A DNA stretch of 64,000 nt from Parazoarcus communis SWub3 = DSM 12120 (lineage in GTDB: Bacteria; Pseudomonadota; Gammaproteobacteria; Burkholderiales; Rhodocyclaceae), in contig NZ_QKOE01000008.1 in assembly GCF_003226565.1 (NCBI RefSeq), positions 62,001 through 126,000 of the forward strand. The letters are read 5' to 3'. The translations under genes and the position numbers were made by a program. This document shows, in pieces, positions 1 through 7,350 of the stretch. The stretch's first letter is position 1. The number at the start of each line of letters is the position of its first letter. Below the pieces are notes generated by a model that saw nothing but the letters and a program-made list of their open reading frames with translations, made no database searches and was not told where the DNA came from.

Positions 1-284
1 AGACCCGCGGCCGCCAGGGCATTCCGCTGCTGCACGACATTCCGGTCGTTGGCAACCTGTTTGGCGCGACAACCGTCGATACCGTCCGGACCGAACTGCT
101 GGTGCTTATCACGCCGCGCGTCGTACGCAGCGAAGTCGATGTGGACGATGTCAGCGCAGAGATGCGTGAGCGGCTACGCCTGCTGCGCAGCGCGGAGGGT
201 CTGGCGGGCGAGGAAATGTCGCGGCTACTGCCGGGGCGGCCGATGACGGACGGCGCAACCACCGCCATTCCCGTAAAGGAATGA
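1..284 (+). CDS. gspD: Type II secretion system secretin GspD, C-terminal fragment
   Basis: The reading frame is open from the left edge and ends at TGA 282-284, so only about the last 93 residues are present. They carry the typical end of the secretin channel domain, GIPLLHDIPVVGNLFG followed by ELLVLITPRVV, which is the conserved beta-barrel end of the GspD/PulD family. In the family this protein forms the outer-membrane pore for folded exoproteins. The last 30 residues are hydrophilic and resemble the S-domain tail that a pilotin can bind. Gene start and neighbours lie outside the window. Identification rests on these motifs; PilQ or another secretin is less likely because of the strong GspD-type wording. 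Confidence 0.85.
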   Translation, partial: TRGRQGIPLLHDIPVVGNLFGATTVDTVRTELLVLITPRVVRSEVDVDDVSAEMRERLRLLRSAEGLAGEEMSRLLPGRPMTDGATTAIPVKE

Positions 285-456
285 CGTCATTCAAGCTGAT
301 GGTGTGGGCTTTCGTGACAAATTTCACGGGGCGAGCAATCTTGCCGGTTGTTCCTGATCGGCACGCGCCCCATCTGGCTGGCTGCCCTTATCCGCATGCT
401 TGCCGTCATGCCAGTGGCGTTCCAGGTGAGACAGATTGATTCTTATAGACCATTTT

Positions 457-469
457 TTGAATAATTCAA
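457..469. promoter_or_regulatory. 13-bp AT-rich palindrome upstream of the lipoprotein gene
   Basis: TTGAATAATTCAA is a perfect inverted repeat centred 47 bases before the ATG of the lipoprotein gene. It lies in the AT-rich half of the 225-base gap after gspD. It resembles an operator, but it is one base too short and lacks the T/A half-site bases of an FNR box. No regulator is assigned. The rest of the gap (285-456) shows only a weak GGGGCG/CGCCCC hairpin (328-371) that could end gspD transcription. Confidence 0.25.
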
Positions 470-509
470 GTGCATGAATCCAAACGCATTTGTCTGTAAA
501 GGAGGAATT

Positions 510-944
510 ATGCAAAAAGGGTGTTGCGTGAGTGCGACAAGTCGATGGGTGGCCTCCCTGTTGCTGGCAGGCGGCCTGGTCATGATGTCGGGATGCACCA
601 GCCTGGGGGGGGCAGGTGCCACCCCAGAGGAAATCGTGGCCAAGCGGGCAGTCGCGCGCTGGCAGGCGGTTATTGCCGGGGACTGGGAAAGCGCTTATAG
701 TTACGCCACGTCTGCTTACCGAGCCGCAGTGAACCTTGAATCCTACAAGGGACGTATCGCGGGTCCGGTAATCCGCAAAGCGGCTGAAGCCAAGTCGGTC
801 AGCTGTCAGGAGTCCAGTTGCGAAGTAGTGCTGCGTATGACATACGAGCCTGCAGGGCGGCGGGGTTTCGGCGAGTTGACAACTGAATTCAGTGAACGCT
901 GGGTCGAAGAAGATGGGCGCTGGTACATTTTTCAGCGTTTCTGA
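510..944 (+). CDS. Small lipoprotein with NTF2-like character, function unknown
   Basis: The product is 144 residues. The start at 510 is chosen because AAAGGAGG (about 498-504) sits at the right distance; an upstream in-frame ATG at 474 has no ribosome site. The N-terminus has basic residues, a hydrophobic stretch (LLLAGGLVMM) and a lipobox-like MSGC, so export and lipidation are likely. The mature part (AKRAVARWQAVIAGDWESAY early, WVEEDGRWYIFQRF at the end) reads like the small NTF2-like or SnoaL-like fold, in which a helix with conserved W/A positions precedes a curved sheet. No catalytic motif is visible. It follows gspD but has its own promoter region. I do not recognise a specific family. 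Confidence 0.75.
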   Translation: MQKGCCVSATSRWVASLLLAGGLVMMSGCTSLGGAGATPEEIVAKRAVARWQAVIAGDWESAYSYATSAYRAAVNLESYKGRIAGPVIRKAAEAKSVSCQESSCEVVLRMTYEPAGRRGFGELTTEFSERWVEEDGRWYIFQRF

Positions 945-1019
945 TCTCGAGAGTCAGGTGCAGCAGACTGCAGTCAGGTCTGTTGCGTAAGTACAACGAC
1001 TTGCGGGGGTGGCGCGCCG

Positions 1020-1061
1020 TTGGTTGTTTTCGCATGGGGTGTATGCTAGTGTCGCCACTAG
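1020..1061 (+). promoter_or_regulatory. Putative promoter and short inverted repeat before the secreted-protein gene
   Basis: TTGGTT (1020-1025) and TATGCT (1042-1047), 16 bases apart, are a weak sigma-70-like pair. The inverted repeat CTAGTG-TCGC-CACTAG (1046-1061) overlaps the expected transcription start. It could be an operator or a 5' stem that stabilises the messenger of what looks like a highly expressed gene. Both assignments are inference. Confidence 0.3.
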
Positions 1062-1118
1062 CGTAATTTCCTGAGCACGTTGCGCTAATTTGGTTTAGAT
1101 AAATCTAAGGAGTCTTCA

Positions 1119-2642
1119 ATGAAGAAAAAGCTTCTCGCTACTGGTGTTGCGGTTGCTCTGGGTGCGCTGTCCGGTGTGGCGAGCGCTGCTGTTACTGTCA
1201 ATGCAGGTGGTGTTGGTCAGATCAACGTTCTGCCCTACTACAGCGTTCAGGAAGGCAACGACACGCTGATCTCCATCACCAACACTGACACCACTCGCGG
1301 CAAGGCGGTCAAGGTTCGCTTCCGCGGCGCCGAGTGGTCGGATGACGTGTTCGACTTCCAGATCTTCCTGTCGCCGGGCGACATGTGGACCGGTGCTGTC
1401 ACCAAGGACGGCAACCTGGCCAAGATGAGCACCTCCGACAGTTCTTGCACCCTGCCCGCCAGCGTGAACCAGGCTTTCGTGCCCATTCGTCTGCAGGCCG
1501 CTGCCCAGAACACCGGCACGCTGGAAGGCTACGTTGAAGTCATCACCATGGCCGATATTCCGGCTACCGGTACTGGCGCTGGCAACCTGACCGCCAACTG
1601 GGCTGTTACCAAGGATCTGTACAACGCAATCAAGCACGTTGCTGGTGGCAAGCCCGCCTGCCGTACCGATGCTACTGCTCAGACCCTGCTGGAAGGCCTG
1701 ACCCAGGACAACGTTCTGGTGCCTGCTGGTGCTCCGCAGAATGCCTGGATGGTTGCGCCGACCGCTTCGCTGACCACCTTCGCGACCATCATCAACGTGC
1801 CGACCTCCAAGGCCTTCACGTTCCCGGCTACCGCGCTGGTTGAAAGTGCGCCGCTCAAGCAGTACTTCGAGCAGTCGAACAACGCTCTGGCGTTCAACGT
1901 TGCACTGACCGCCGACAACATCTTTGCTCCGATCGCTGCAAACGGCGGTGCTGAGCTGCCGATGTACCAGTTCGACATGCCGGATCTGTCGACCCCGACC
2001 AACGCTGTTGATGTGCTGGCTGTTGATCAGCGTGACGCCATTGCTACGCTGCTGGCCAAGGCTTCGGTGACCACCGAGTATGTGACCAACGATTCGCTGC
2101 TGGCCTCGACCGACGTCGTGATCAGCCAGCCGGTCCGTCGTTACTTCTACGAGTACACCCAGAAGGCCGCTGGTCAGACCTTCCATCTGACGATTCCGGA
2201 TTCGACCGGCACCAACCACAACTACGATGTGAATGGTGACGTCGGTACCGTGTATCAGCCGCTGGATGGTGCAACCAACCGTATCGCCGTGGCGAACCCG
2301 CGCTTCTTCGACCGTGAAGAGAACACCTTCACCAGCTCGAGCGGCATCGTGATTTCGCCGACCCCGCCGTCCGCCATCACCCCGATCTCGCTGAAGGGTG
2401 AAGTGTCGGTTGTGTCGATCAACAACTCCGGCCTGCCGACTGGCGCGCTGAACGCGTCGATCACCGCGAACGACTACACCGCGACCGGTGGCTACTCCGA
2501 CGGTTGGACCACCCTCTCCACCACCTCGCAAGGTACTAACGGTGGCGCACTGCCGGTGATCGGCTTCTCGGCGATCAACCTGTTCAACGCCAGCGCGGGT
2601 GCTGCCGGTACCAACTACGGCATGACCCTGCCGCTGAAGTAA
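1119..2642 (+). CDS. Secreted or cell-surface protein of unknown function, probably abundant
   Basis: This is a 507-residue protein with a clear Sec signal peptide (MKKKLLATGVAVALGALSG, cleavage after ASA near residue 23). The start is supported by TAAGGAG eight bases upstream. The mature protein starts with VGQINVLPYYSVQEGNDT and is rich in Thr, Ala, Asn and Val, with no membrane segment, few Cys (one pair, about residues 109 and 182) and no PEP-CTERM or LPXTG-like tail. Codon use differs from its neighbours: GCT, GTT and GGT are common where the rest of the window prefers GC-ending codons, a usual sign of high expression. A strong terminator follows directly. It sits immediately before a periplasmic prolyl isomerase. 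Surface-layer, matrix or pilus-like roles are possible, but I cannot assign one. Confidence 0.8.
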   Translation: MKKKLLATGVAVALGALSGVASAAVTVNAGGVGQINVLPYYSVQEGNDTLISITNTDTTRGKAVKVRFRGAEWSDDVFDFQIFLSPGDMWTGAVTKDGNLAKMSTSDSSCTLPASVNQAFVPIRLQAAAQNTGTLEGYVEVITMADIPATGTGAGNLTANWAVTKDLYNAIKHVAGGKPACRTDATAQTLLEGLTQDNVLVPAGAPQNAWMVAPTASLTTFATIINVPTSKAFTFPATALVESAPLKQYFEQSNNALAFNVALTADNIFAPIAANGGAELPMYQFDMPDLSTPTNAVDVLAVDQRDAIATLLAKASVTTEYVTNDSLLASTDVVISQPVRRYFYEYTQKAAGQTFHLTIPDSTGTNHNYDVNGDVGTVYQPLDGATNRIAVANPRFFDREENTFTSSSGIVISPTPPSAITPISLKGEVSVVSINNSGLPTGALNASITANDYTATGGYSDGWTTLSTTSQGTNGGALPVIGFSAINLFNASAGAAGTNYGMTLPLK

Positions 2643-2677
2643 TGCGGGTATTCGGCTGATTGTTGGCCGAACATGAA

Positions 2678-2708
2678 CAAAGGCGGGCTTGCCCGCCTTT
2701 GTTTTTTT
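2678..2708 (+). terminator. Rho-independent terminator
   Basis: A perfect 10-bp stem CAAAGGCGGG (2678-2687) and CCCGCCTTTG (2692-2701) with a four-base loop is followed by a run of T (2702-2708). It closes the transcript of the secreted-protein gene and separates it from the isomerase gene 36 bases on. Confidence 0.92.
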
Positions 2709-2743
2709 GTGTTTAGTGTTTATGTTTTGATGCTGGAGGTTTG

Positions 2744-3628
2744 ATGGTGATCGTTCGCAGGTTGCTGGTGACGGGTGTGATGGCGGTGTTGTGTCAGGCT
2801 CCGATGGCTGCAGCGGAGACGGTGGCGACCCATCCCAAGGCAAGTTTGTCTGCGGTTGAAATTCAGGCCGAAATGGCCGTACTGGCGCCCGAGTTGCAGG
2901 AGGCGGTGAAACGTTCGGCGACATCGGCACAGAACCTCGCGGCAGATCTGCTGGCGCGCCGGATCATTGCCGAGCAGGCTCGCGAGTCTGGACTGGAGGC
3001 GGACCCGGTGGTCGCTGCCCGCGTACGACTGGCTGCGGAGCGCGCCTTGTACGAGGCGTATATGGAGCGGGCTGCGACGAAGGCGGTGGACTCCAAACTG
3101 GTGGAACGTCAGGCGAAGGATGAGTTTCGCGCGTTTCCTGAAAAGTACAAAAAGGGTGAGCAGGTACGTGCTCGCCACATTCTGATTGGCGCCTGCAAGT
3201 GCGCACCCGAAAAAGCGCAAGAGCGTGCCGAAGCCATTCTTGAACGCTTGAAGGCCGGTGAGTCTTTCGAGGCGCTGGCCAAGGCAGAGTCGGAAGATCC
3301 GGGTTCCGCCAAGGAGGGAGGCGACCTGGGCTTCTTCGAGCGGGGCAGGATGGTGCCGCCGTTTGAGGAGGCCGCGTTTGCGCTGAAGGCGCCGGGCGAT
3401 CTGTCGGGCCTGGTGACGTCCCAGTTTGGTATCCATATCATTCGACTGGAAGAGCGCAAGCCTGCTGAAAAACTGTCTTATGACGAGGCGCGTGATGCGC
3501 TGGTGTCGTCGATCGAGACCAAGCTGAAGGTTGCCGAGCGGACGCGTATCCTGAACCCCATCCGCGCGCCGGGGGCGATTGCCTATGACGAAGAGGCGCT
3601 TGGTCGGGCCGTGGCGGGGAAAGACTGA
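2744..3628 (+). CDS. PpiC-type (parvulin) peptidyl-prolyl cis-trans isomerase, exported
   Basis: The 294-residue product has an N-terminal signal sequence (RRLLVTGVMAVLCQAPMAAA, cleaved near AAA-E) and so acts in the periplasm. CTGGAGG (2733-2739) precedes the ATG. Residues about 25-125 form a helical SurA/PrsA-like chaperone region. Residues about 140-235 form the parvulin domain, with VRARHILIG at its start, GGDLGFFERGRMVPPFEEAAF in the middle and TSQFGIHIIRLEER at its end. The family catalyses proline isomerisation and helps fold exported proteins. Its place between an abundant exported protein and a polysaccharide locus suggests it folds that protein. EpsD-like isomerases of exopolysaccharide loci are similar in design. 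A terminator at 3700-3731 ends its transcript. Confidence 0.88.
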   Translation: MVIVRRLLVTGVMAVLCQAPMAAAETVATHPKASLSAVEIQAEMAVLAPELQEAVKRSATSAQNLAADLLARRIIAEQARESGLEADPVVAARVRLAAERALYEAYMERAATKAVDSKLVERQAKDEFRAFPEKYKKGEQVRARHILIGACKCAPEKAQERAEAILERLKAGESFEALAKAESEDPGSAKEGGDLGFFERGRMVPPFEEAAFALKAPGDLSGLVTSQFGIHIIRLEERKPAEKLSYDEARDALVSSIETKLKVAERTRILNPIRAPGAIAYDEEALGRAVAGKD

Positions 3629-3699
3629 GTCGCGATGTTGATTGCCACTATGTATCGGTATCGTAGTGGCGTATTGTCTTGCGCTAGTGTCATATCCCT

Positions 3700-3731
3700 G
3701 GCCGGGCGTATCATACGCGCCGGCCTTTTTT
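3700..3731 (+). terminator. Rho-independent terminator after the isomerase gene
   Basis: GGCCGG (3700-3705) pairs with CCGGCC (3720-3725), with an inner GCGT/ACGC stem separated by one bulged G, and is followed by six T (3726-3731). It ends 16 bases before the chosen wzm start. An in-frame codon at 3642 would place the start of wzm upstream of this terminator, which argues against that longer form. Confidence 0.82.
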
Positions 3732-3746
3732 CCGTTTATTGAGCGC

Positions 3747-4535
3747 ATGACTTTTCTGTCGGTCCTGTGGGCGCGGCGTTCGCTGCTGTTCGGTTTCATC
3801 AAGCGCGACATCAAGATGCGCTACACCGGCACCCTGGTCGGTGGTTTGTGGGCAATCGGCCAGCCGGTGATGTTGCTGGCGATCTATGCTTTTGTGTTCC
3901 GGCGTGTGTTTCGTGTCGAACTGCCCGATCTGGGGGCGAACAGCTTTGTGGCCTTTGTCGCGTGTGCGCTGTGGCCCTGGATGGCGTTGCAGGAGTCGGT
4001 GCAGCGGGCGACACAGGCGATTGCATCCAATGCCGACCTGGTGCGCAAGATCCGCTTTCCCTACGAATTTCTGGTGCTGGCCGGCGTCAGCTCCAGCTTT
4101 GCCATTCATTTCACCGGTTTTTGTGGTGTGCTGATGGCGCTGTCGGCCTGGGGCGAGCCTTTCCATTTTGTCGCGCTACCCACGGTGTTGCTGGCCTGGT
4201 TGTCGATGTTCATGCTGGCGCTGGCGCTGGCGCTGGTCACGTCTTCACTGCAGGTGATCCTGAAGGATGTGGATCATCTGATGGGGCCGGCTTTCATGTT
4301 GTTGTTCTATGCCACGCCCATCCTTTATCCCTTGGCCCTGGTGCCCGAAGTGGTGCGGCCGTGGATGGAAATCAATCCCCTGTTGCATGTGATCGAACCG
4401 CTGCGCGCCGCCTTGCTGCGGGGTGAGGGGGCCGTCGTGTCGCTGCTGCCCTTGCTTGGCTTGTCCGTGTTGCTGGTGCTGGCTGCAAGAGCCTTGTTTG
4501 TGCGTCTGTCGGCGTATTTCGAGGATTTCCTGTGA
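3747..4535 (+). CDS. wzm: Polysaccharide ABC exporter, membrane subunit (Wzm/KpsM-like)
   Basis: The 262-residue protein is an ABC-2 type transporter permease. It opens with the family pattern (LFGFIKRDIKMRYTGTLVGG, then LWAIGQPVMLLAIYAFVF) and has about six hydrophobic helices, including the segment ending TPILYPLALVPE. With the ATPase encoded next it would export a lipid-linked polysaccharide across the inner membrane. The start ATG 3747 is preferred because a terminator lies just upstream and because the family begins near this point. The stop overlaps the next gene by four bases, indicating translational coupling. It belongs to the O-antigen or capsule exporter class; the exact polysaccharide is unknown. 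Confidence 0.9.
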   Translation: MTFLSVLWARRSLLFGFIKRDIKMRYTGTLVGGLWAIGQPVMLLAIYAFVFRRVFRVELPDLGANSFVAFVACALWPWMALQESVQRATQAIASNADLVRKIRFPYEFLVLAGVSSSFAIHFTGFCGVLMALSAWGEPFHFVALPTVLLAWLSMFMLALALALVTSSLQVILKDVDHLMGPAFMLLFYATPILYPLALVPEVVRPWMEINPLLHVIEPLRAALLRGEGAVVSLLPLLGLSVLLVLAARALFVRLSAYFEDFL

Positions 4536-5722
4536 GCAGTGCGATTCCGCTGATCCGTTTGCGTGGGGTGGGCAAGGCCTATCCCTTGGCCGATTCGCCG
4601 CTCGGTCGTCTGCGTACCATCGTGACCTTGTTGCTTGGGCGTCCCTTGCCTGCAGTATTCCAGGCCTTGAGTGGCATCAACCTCGAGGTGCATCGCGGCG
4701 AATCGCTGGGCTTGATTGGGGTTAACGGTGCGGGCAAGTCCACCTTGCTGAAGACGATTGCCGGGGTCGTGCGTCCGAGTGCAGGCGAGATCGAGATCAA
4801 CGGACGGGTGTCGGCATTGCTGGAGTTGGGGGCGGGTTTTCATCCGGAATACACCGGACGTCAGAATGTGTTTCTGGCCGCTTCGTTGATGGGGCTGAGT
4901 GACGCGGAGATACGGGCGCGTCTCGATGACATTCTGGCTTTCGCTGATATCGGCGAGCACATCGATCAGCCGATCAAGCACTATTCTTCCGGTATGGTGG
5001 TGCGGTTGGGGTTCGCGGTGGCAACCTGTGTGCGCCCCGACATCCTGATTACTGACGAAGTGCTGGCAGTGGGGGACGAGTCGTTCCAGCGTAAGTGCGT
5101 TAGCTGGATGGAGGCGTATTTGCGAGGCGGCGGCACCTTGCTGTTGTGTTCGCACAGCATGTTCCATATCGAGAAACTGTGTCGTAAGGCGGTATGGATA
5201 CACGACGGTCAGATCGAGGCTTATGGCGATGCGTCGGTGGTGACCCGCGACTACCTTGCGTGGCATGAACGGCGGCTGGCTGCGGCCAGGCCAGGTGCGC
5301 AGCCGTCGAACGCCCAGGCGGCGGGACAACATGCCGTCCGCAAATTGAGTCTGAATGGCTGCGGTGCCGAGGGCACAGAGATCGGGATGGGAGAGACGCT
5401 GACGATCAGCGGTGTCGTATTCGCACCGGATGGACGCCCGCCAGTGGTGGCATTGGGTTTTCTGAAAGCCGACGGAACACCGATCTACGGGCTGGCTTCA
5501 GACATGGATGGACATGTATTGAGCGCCATTTCGACGCATGAGTTTGTGTTCAATCTGTCTTTGCCCGGTTTGTTGCTGTTGCCGGGTCACTACATCGTTC
5601 GGGCGCATGCACTGGATGCAGAGGGTTACCGGTTGTTCGATGAGGTGGTTTGCCCGCTCGTGGTCAAGGGTGATAGCCGTGAGATGGGGGTTTGCAGGTT
5701 ACCCCATCAGTGGCATGCGTGA
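4532..5722 (+). CDS. wzt: Polysaccharide ABC exporter ATPase with C-terminal carbohydrate-binding extension (Wzt-like)
   Basis: The 396-residue protein starts at GTG inside the end of wzm. The nucleotide-binding domain fills residues 1-240: Walker A GVNGAGKST (about 63-71), the signature region YSSGMVVRLGFA (about 151) and Walker B PDILITDEV (about 169). Residues about 265-396 form an additional beta-rich domain. In the Wzt family such a domain recognises the non-reducing end of the finished O-antigen and so couples chain termination to export. A KpsT-type capsule ATPase would lack this domain, so an O-antigen-like system is more likely. Nearby methyltransferases and an acyltransferase could make the terminal modification that is recognised. 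Confidence 0.92.
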   Translation: MSSAIPLIRLRGVGKAYPLADSPLGRLRTIVTLLLGRPLPAVFQALSGINLEVHRGESLGLIGVNGAGKSTLLKTIAGVVRPSAGEIEINGRVSALLELGAGFHPEYTGRQNVFLAASLMGLSDAEIRARLDDILAFADIGEHIDQPIKHYSSGMVVRLGFAVATCVRPDILITDEVLAVGDESFQRKCVSWMEAYLRGGGTLLLCSHSMFHIEKLCRKAVWIHDGQIEAYGDASVVTRDYLAWHERRLAAARPGAQPSNAQAAGQHAVRKLSLNGCGAEGTEIGMGETLTISGVVFAPDGRPPVVALGFLKADGTPIYGLASDMDGHVLSAISTHEFVFNLSLPGLLLLPGHYIVRAHALDAEGYRLFDEVVCPLVVKGDSREMGVCRLPHQWHA

Positions 5723-5731
5723 GCTTGAGTG

Positions 5732-6367
5732 ATGGAGCCTGATTCGAACATGCGTAATCCGCACGAGCTTACAGGGTGGCCGTGCCACCGCAATACCCTT
5801 GAAGGCGTGGATTCGTTGGGGGCTGGATTCCGGGCGGGGCCGGGGGTATCGGTATTCCGCACGGGCAACGTGCACCCCGGGGCCGGCATTTTCATTGGCG
5901 AAGATGTGATGCTGTTCGATCATGTCAGGTTGTTGCTCGGTGATGCAGATACCCGATTGACGATTGGAAATCGTGTCGTGATCAATGTCGGGGCTTATGT
6001 CTCGGGTGAAGGTGGTCTGCAGATCGGCGACGATGTGCTGATTGGCCCGCATGCCAAGTTATTGTCGGCGGGGCACGAGATACACGAAGGTCATCTCGAG
6101 GTCAGCCGGAATCCCATCATCGGTATGCCGATCCGGGTGGGGGCAGGGGCCTGGATCGGCGCAGGTGCGATCGTGATGCCTGGCGTCACGATCGGTGAAG
6201 GGGCTGTGGTGGGGGCGGGCAGCGTCGTGACGCGAGATGTGCCGGCACGGATGGTGGTGGCGGGAAACCCCGCCAGGGTATTGCATGCACGCGGACGTCA
6301 GGCCCCCCTTCTTCAGCGTTGGTCGAGGCTGGTAAAACGTATGCTGGCCGCGCTTGGGGTGCGCTGA
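5732..6367 (+). CDS. Hexapeptide-repeat acyltransferase (LbetaH family)
   Basis: The product is about 211 residues (ATG 5732; a GTG at 5729 is also possible). From about residue 45 it has the left-handed beta-helix pattern of imperfect [LIV]-G-x4 hexapeptides (IGEDVMLFDHV, IGNRVVINVGA, IGDDVLIGPHAKLLSAGHE, VGAGAWIGAGAIVMPGVTIG, VGAGSVVTRDVP) and ends with the family closing phrase VVAGNPARVL. SAGHEIHE contains the catalytic-type histidine. The family transfers acetyl or similar groups from CoA to sugars. Lying seven bases after wzt, it probably acetylates the exported polysaccharide or its precursor. The substrate is unknown. Confidence 0.85.
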   Translation: MEPDSNMRNPHELTGWPCHRNTLEGVDSLGAGFRAGPGVSVFRTGNVHPGAGIFIGEDVMLFDHVRLLLGDADTRLTIGNRVVINVGAYVSGEGGLQIGDDVLIGPHAKLLSAGHEIHEGHLEVSRNPIIGMPIRVGAGAWIGAGAIVMPGVTIGEGAVVGAGSVVTRDVPARMVVAGNPARVLHARGRQAPLLQRWSRLVKRMLAALGVR

Positions 6368-6388
6368 CCGAATCGACCCCGGGTCTGA

Positions 6389-7249
6389 TCAGGTACGGGA
6401 GATGACGTAGGCGTCCTGGTTGTCCCAGAAGTGCGCCGGGAAGTGCGTGACGCGGGCTTGGGGGTGCAGTGCGTTGACCTGCCTGCGCACATAGGGGTCG
6501 GCGGTATAGGTGCAACCATAGACCTGCCCATCCAGGGTGGAGGATTCGCTCTCGGCAAAGAAGGCATAGCCGTGTTCGGAGAGCGTGACGCCAGCGAGTT
6601 GGGCGGATCGCGTTCCGTGCGTGCTGATGATCAGGTGGCCGCCCGGTTCGAGTGCATCGAACAGGCGTTGCAACCAGGGAAGCCAGGCGGAGTCGGGCAG
6701 ATGGCTGAATAGCGAGAGTACAAAGATGACCTCGAACCTGCGCTCGAAACGCACTTGCTTGGGGTCAGTCGATGAGTAGAAGCCGTTGACGTGGAGTTGA
6801 TCGCGCAGAAAGTCGACGCTGCCCGGCATGACGTCGGAGACATGCAGGTGGCCTGCTGGCAGAGCCTTGACAAGGTGTCGGGTGAAGCGGCCGTAACCGG
6901 AGGCGAACTCAAGGAAGGCGTTGCACGCTGACAGCCGCAGACCGATATGCTCGCTCAGTCGCATGAGCTCGGCGAGTGTTCTCCAGCCATCGGCAAGATA
7001 GTCACGGATTGGGTTGCGCGAGCTGGGGTGGTTGGCGAAGAAGCGAAAGATCTCGTCGTTTGGATGAATTTGAGCGCAGATGCCGAAGGCAGTGCCGAAG
7101 TTGTTTGAAAGTCCGTGTCCTTCGATCAGGTTGTGGCTGTCTATATCTGCAGGGTTGAGCTTCAGCGCGGCGTGCAGGATCTCCGTGGCTTGCGCTGTCC
7201 GGCCTTCGTTGAGTAGCTGCCTTGCAATGGGATACAGCGAAGAGGACAT
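6389..7249 (-). CDS. SAM-dependent methyltransferase with short N-terminal TPR-like region
   Basis: The 286-residue protein is on the opposite strand to the rest of the polysaccharide locus. The first 40 residues (ARQLLNEGRTAQATEILHAALKLNP) look like one or two TPR helices. Residues about 105-235 are a class I methyltransferase: FLEFASGYGRFTRHL is motif I, HVSDVMPGSVDFL follows, and FVLSLFSHLPDSAW with LEPGGHLIISTHG gives the later motifs. The last region, about 200-286, is not recognised. Genes of this kind are common in glycan loci, where they may methylate sugars. It faces the acyltransferase tail to tail and diverges from the next methyltransferase gene with a 101-base gap. Confidence 0.82.
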   Translation of the reverse strand: MSSSLYPIARQLLNEGRTAQATEILHAALKLNPADIDSHNLIEGHGLSNNFGTAFGICAQIHPNDEIFRFFANHPSSRNPIRDYLADGWRTLAELMRLSEHIGLRLSACNAFLEFASGYGRFTRHLVKALPAGHLHVSDVMPGSVDFLRDQLHVNGFYSSTDPKQVRFERRFEVIFVLSLFSHLPDSAWLPWLQRLFDALEPGGHLIISTHGTRSAQLAGVTLSEHGYAFFAESESSTLDGQVYGCTYTADPYVRRQVNALHPQARVTHFPAHFWDNQDAYVISRT

Positions 7250-7350
7250 CGGCGGAGCTCACTATGGGTCGGGTCGGACATTTTAGTGGCATCTGGCGGA
7301 CTTTTCGAATTTTCGATCGCCCTTGAGGCGGGTCTTGAGGATTGGAACGG

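Noticed and set aside
1116-2930. A 604-residue open frame on the minus strand
   Set aside because: It mirrors the secreted-protein gene; its product is full of Arg, Gly and Gln without domain character, while the plus frame has a signal peptide, ribosome site and terminator.
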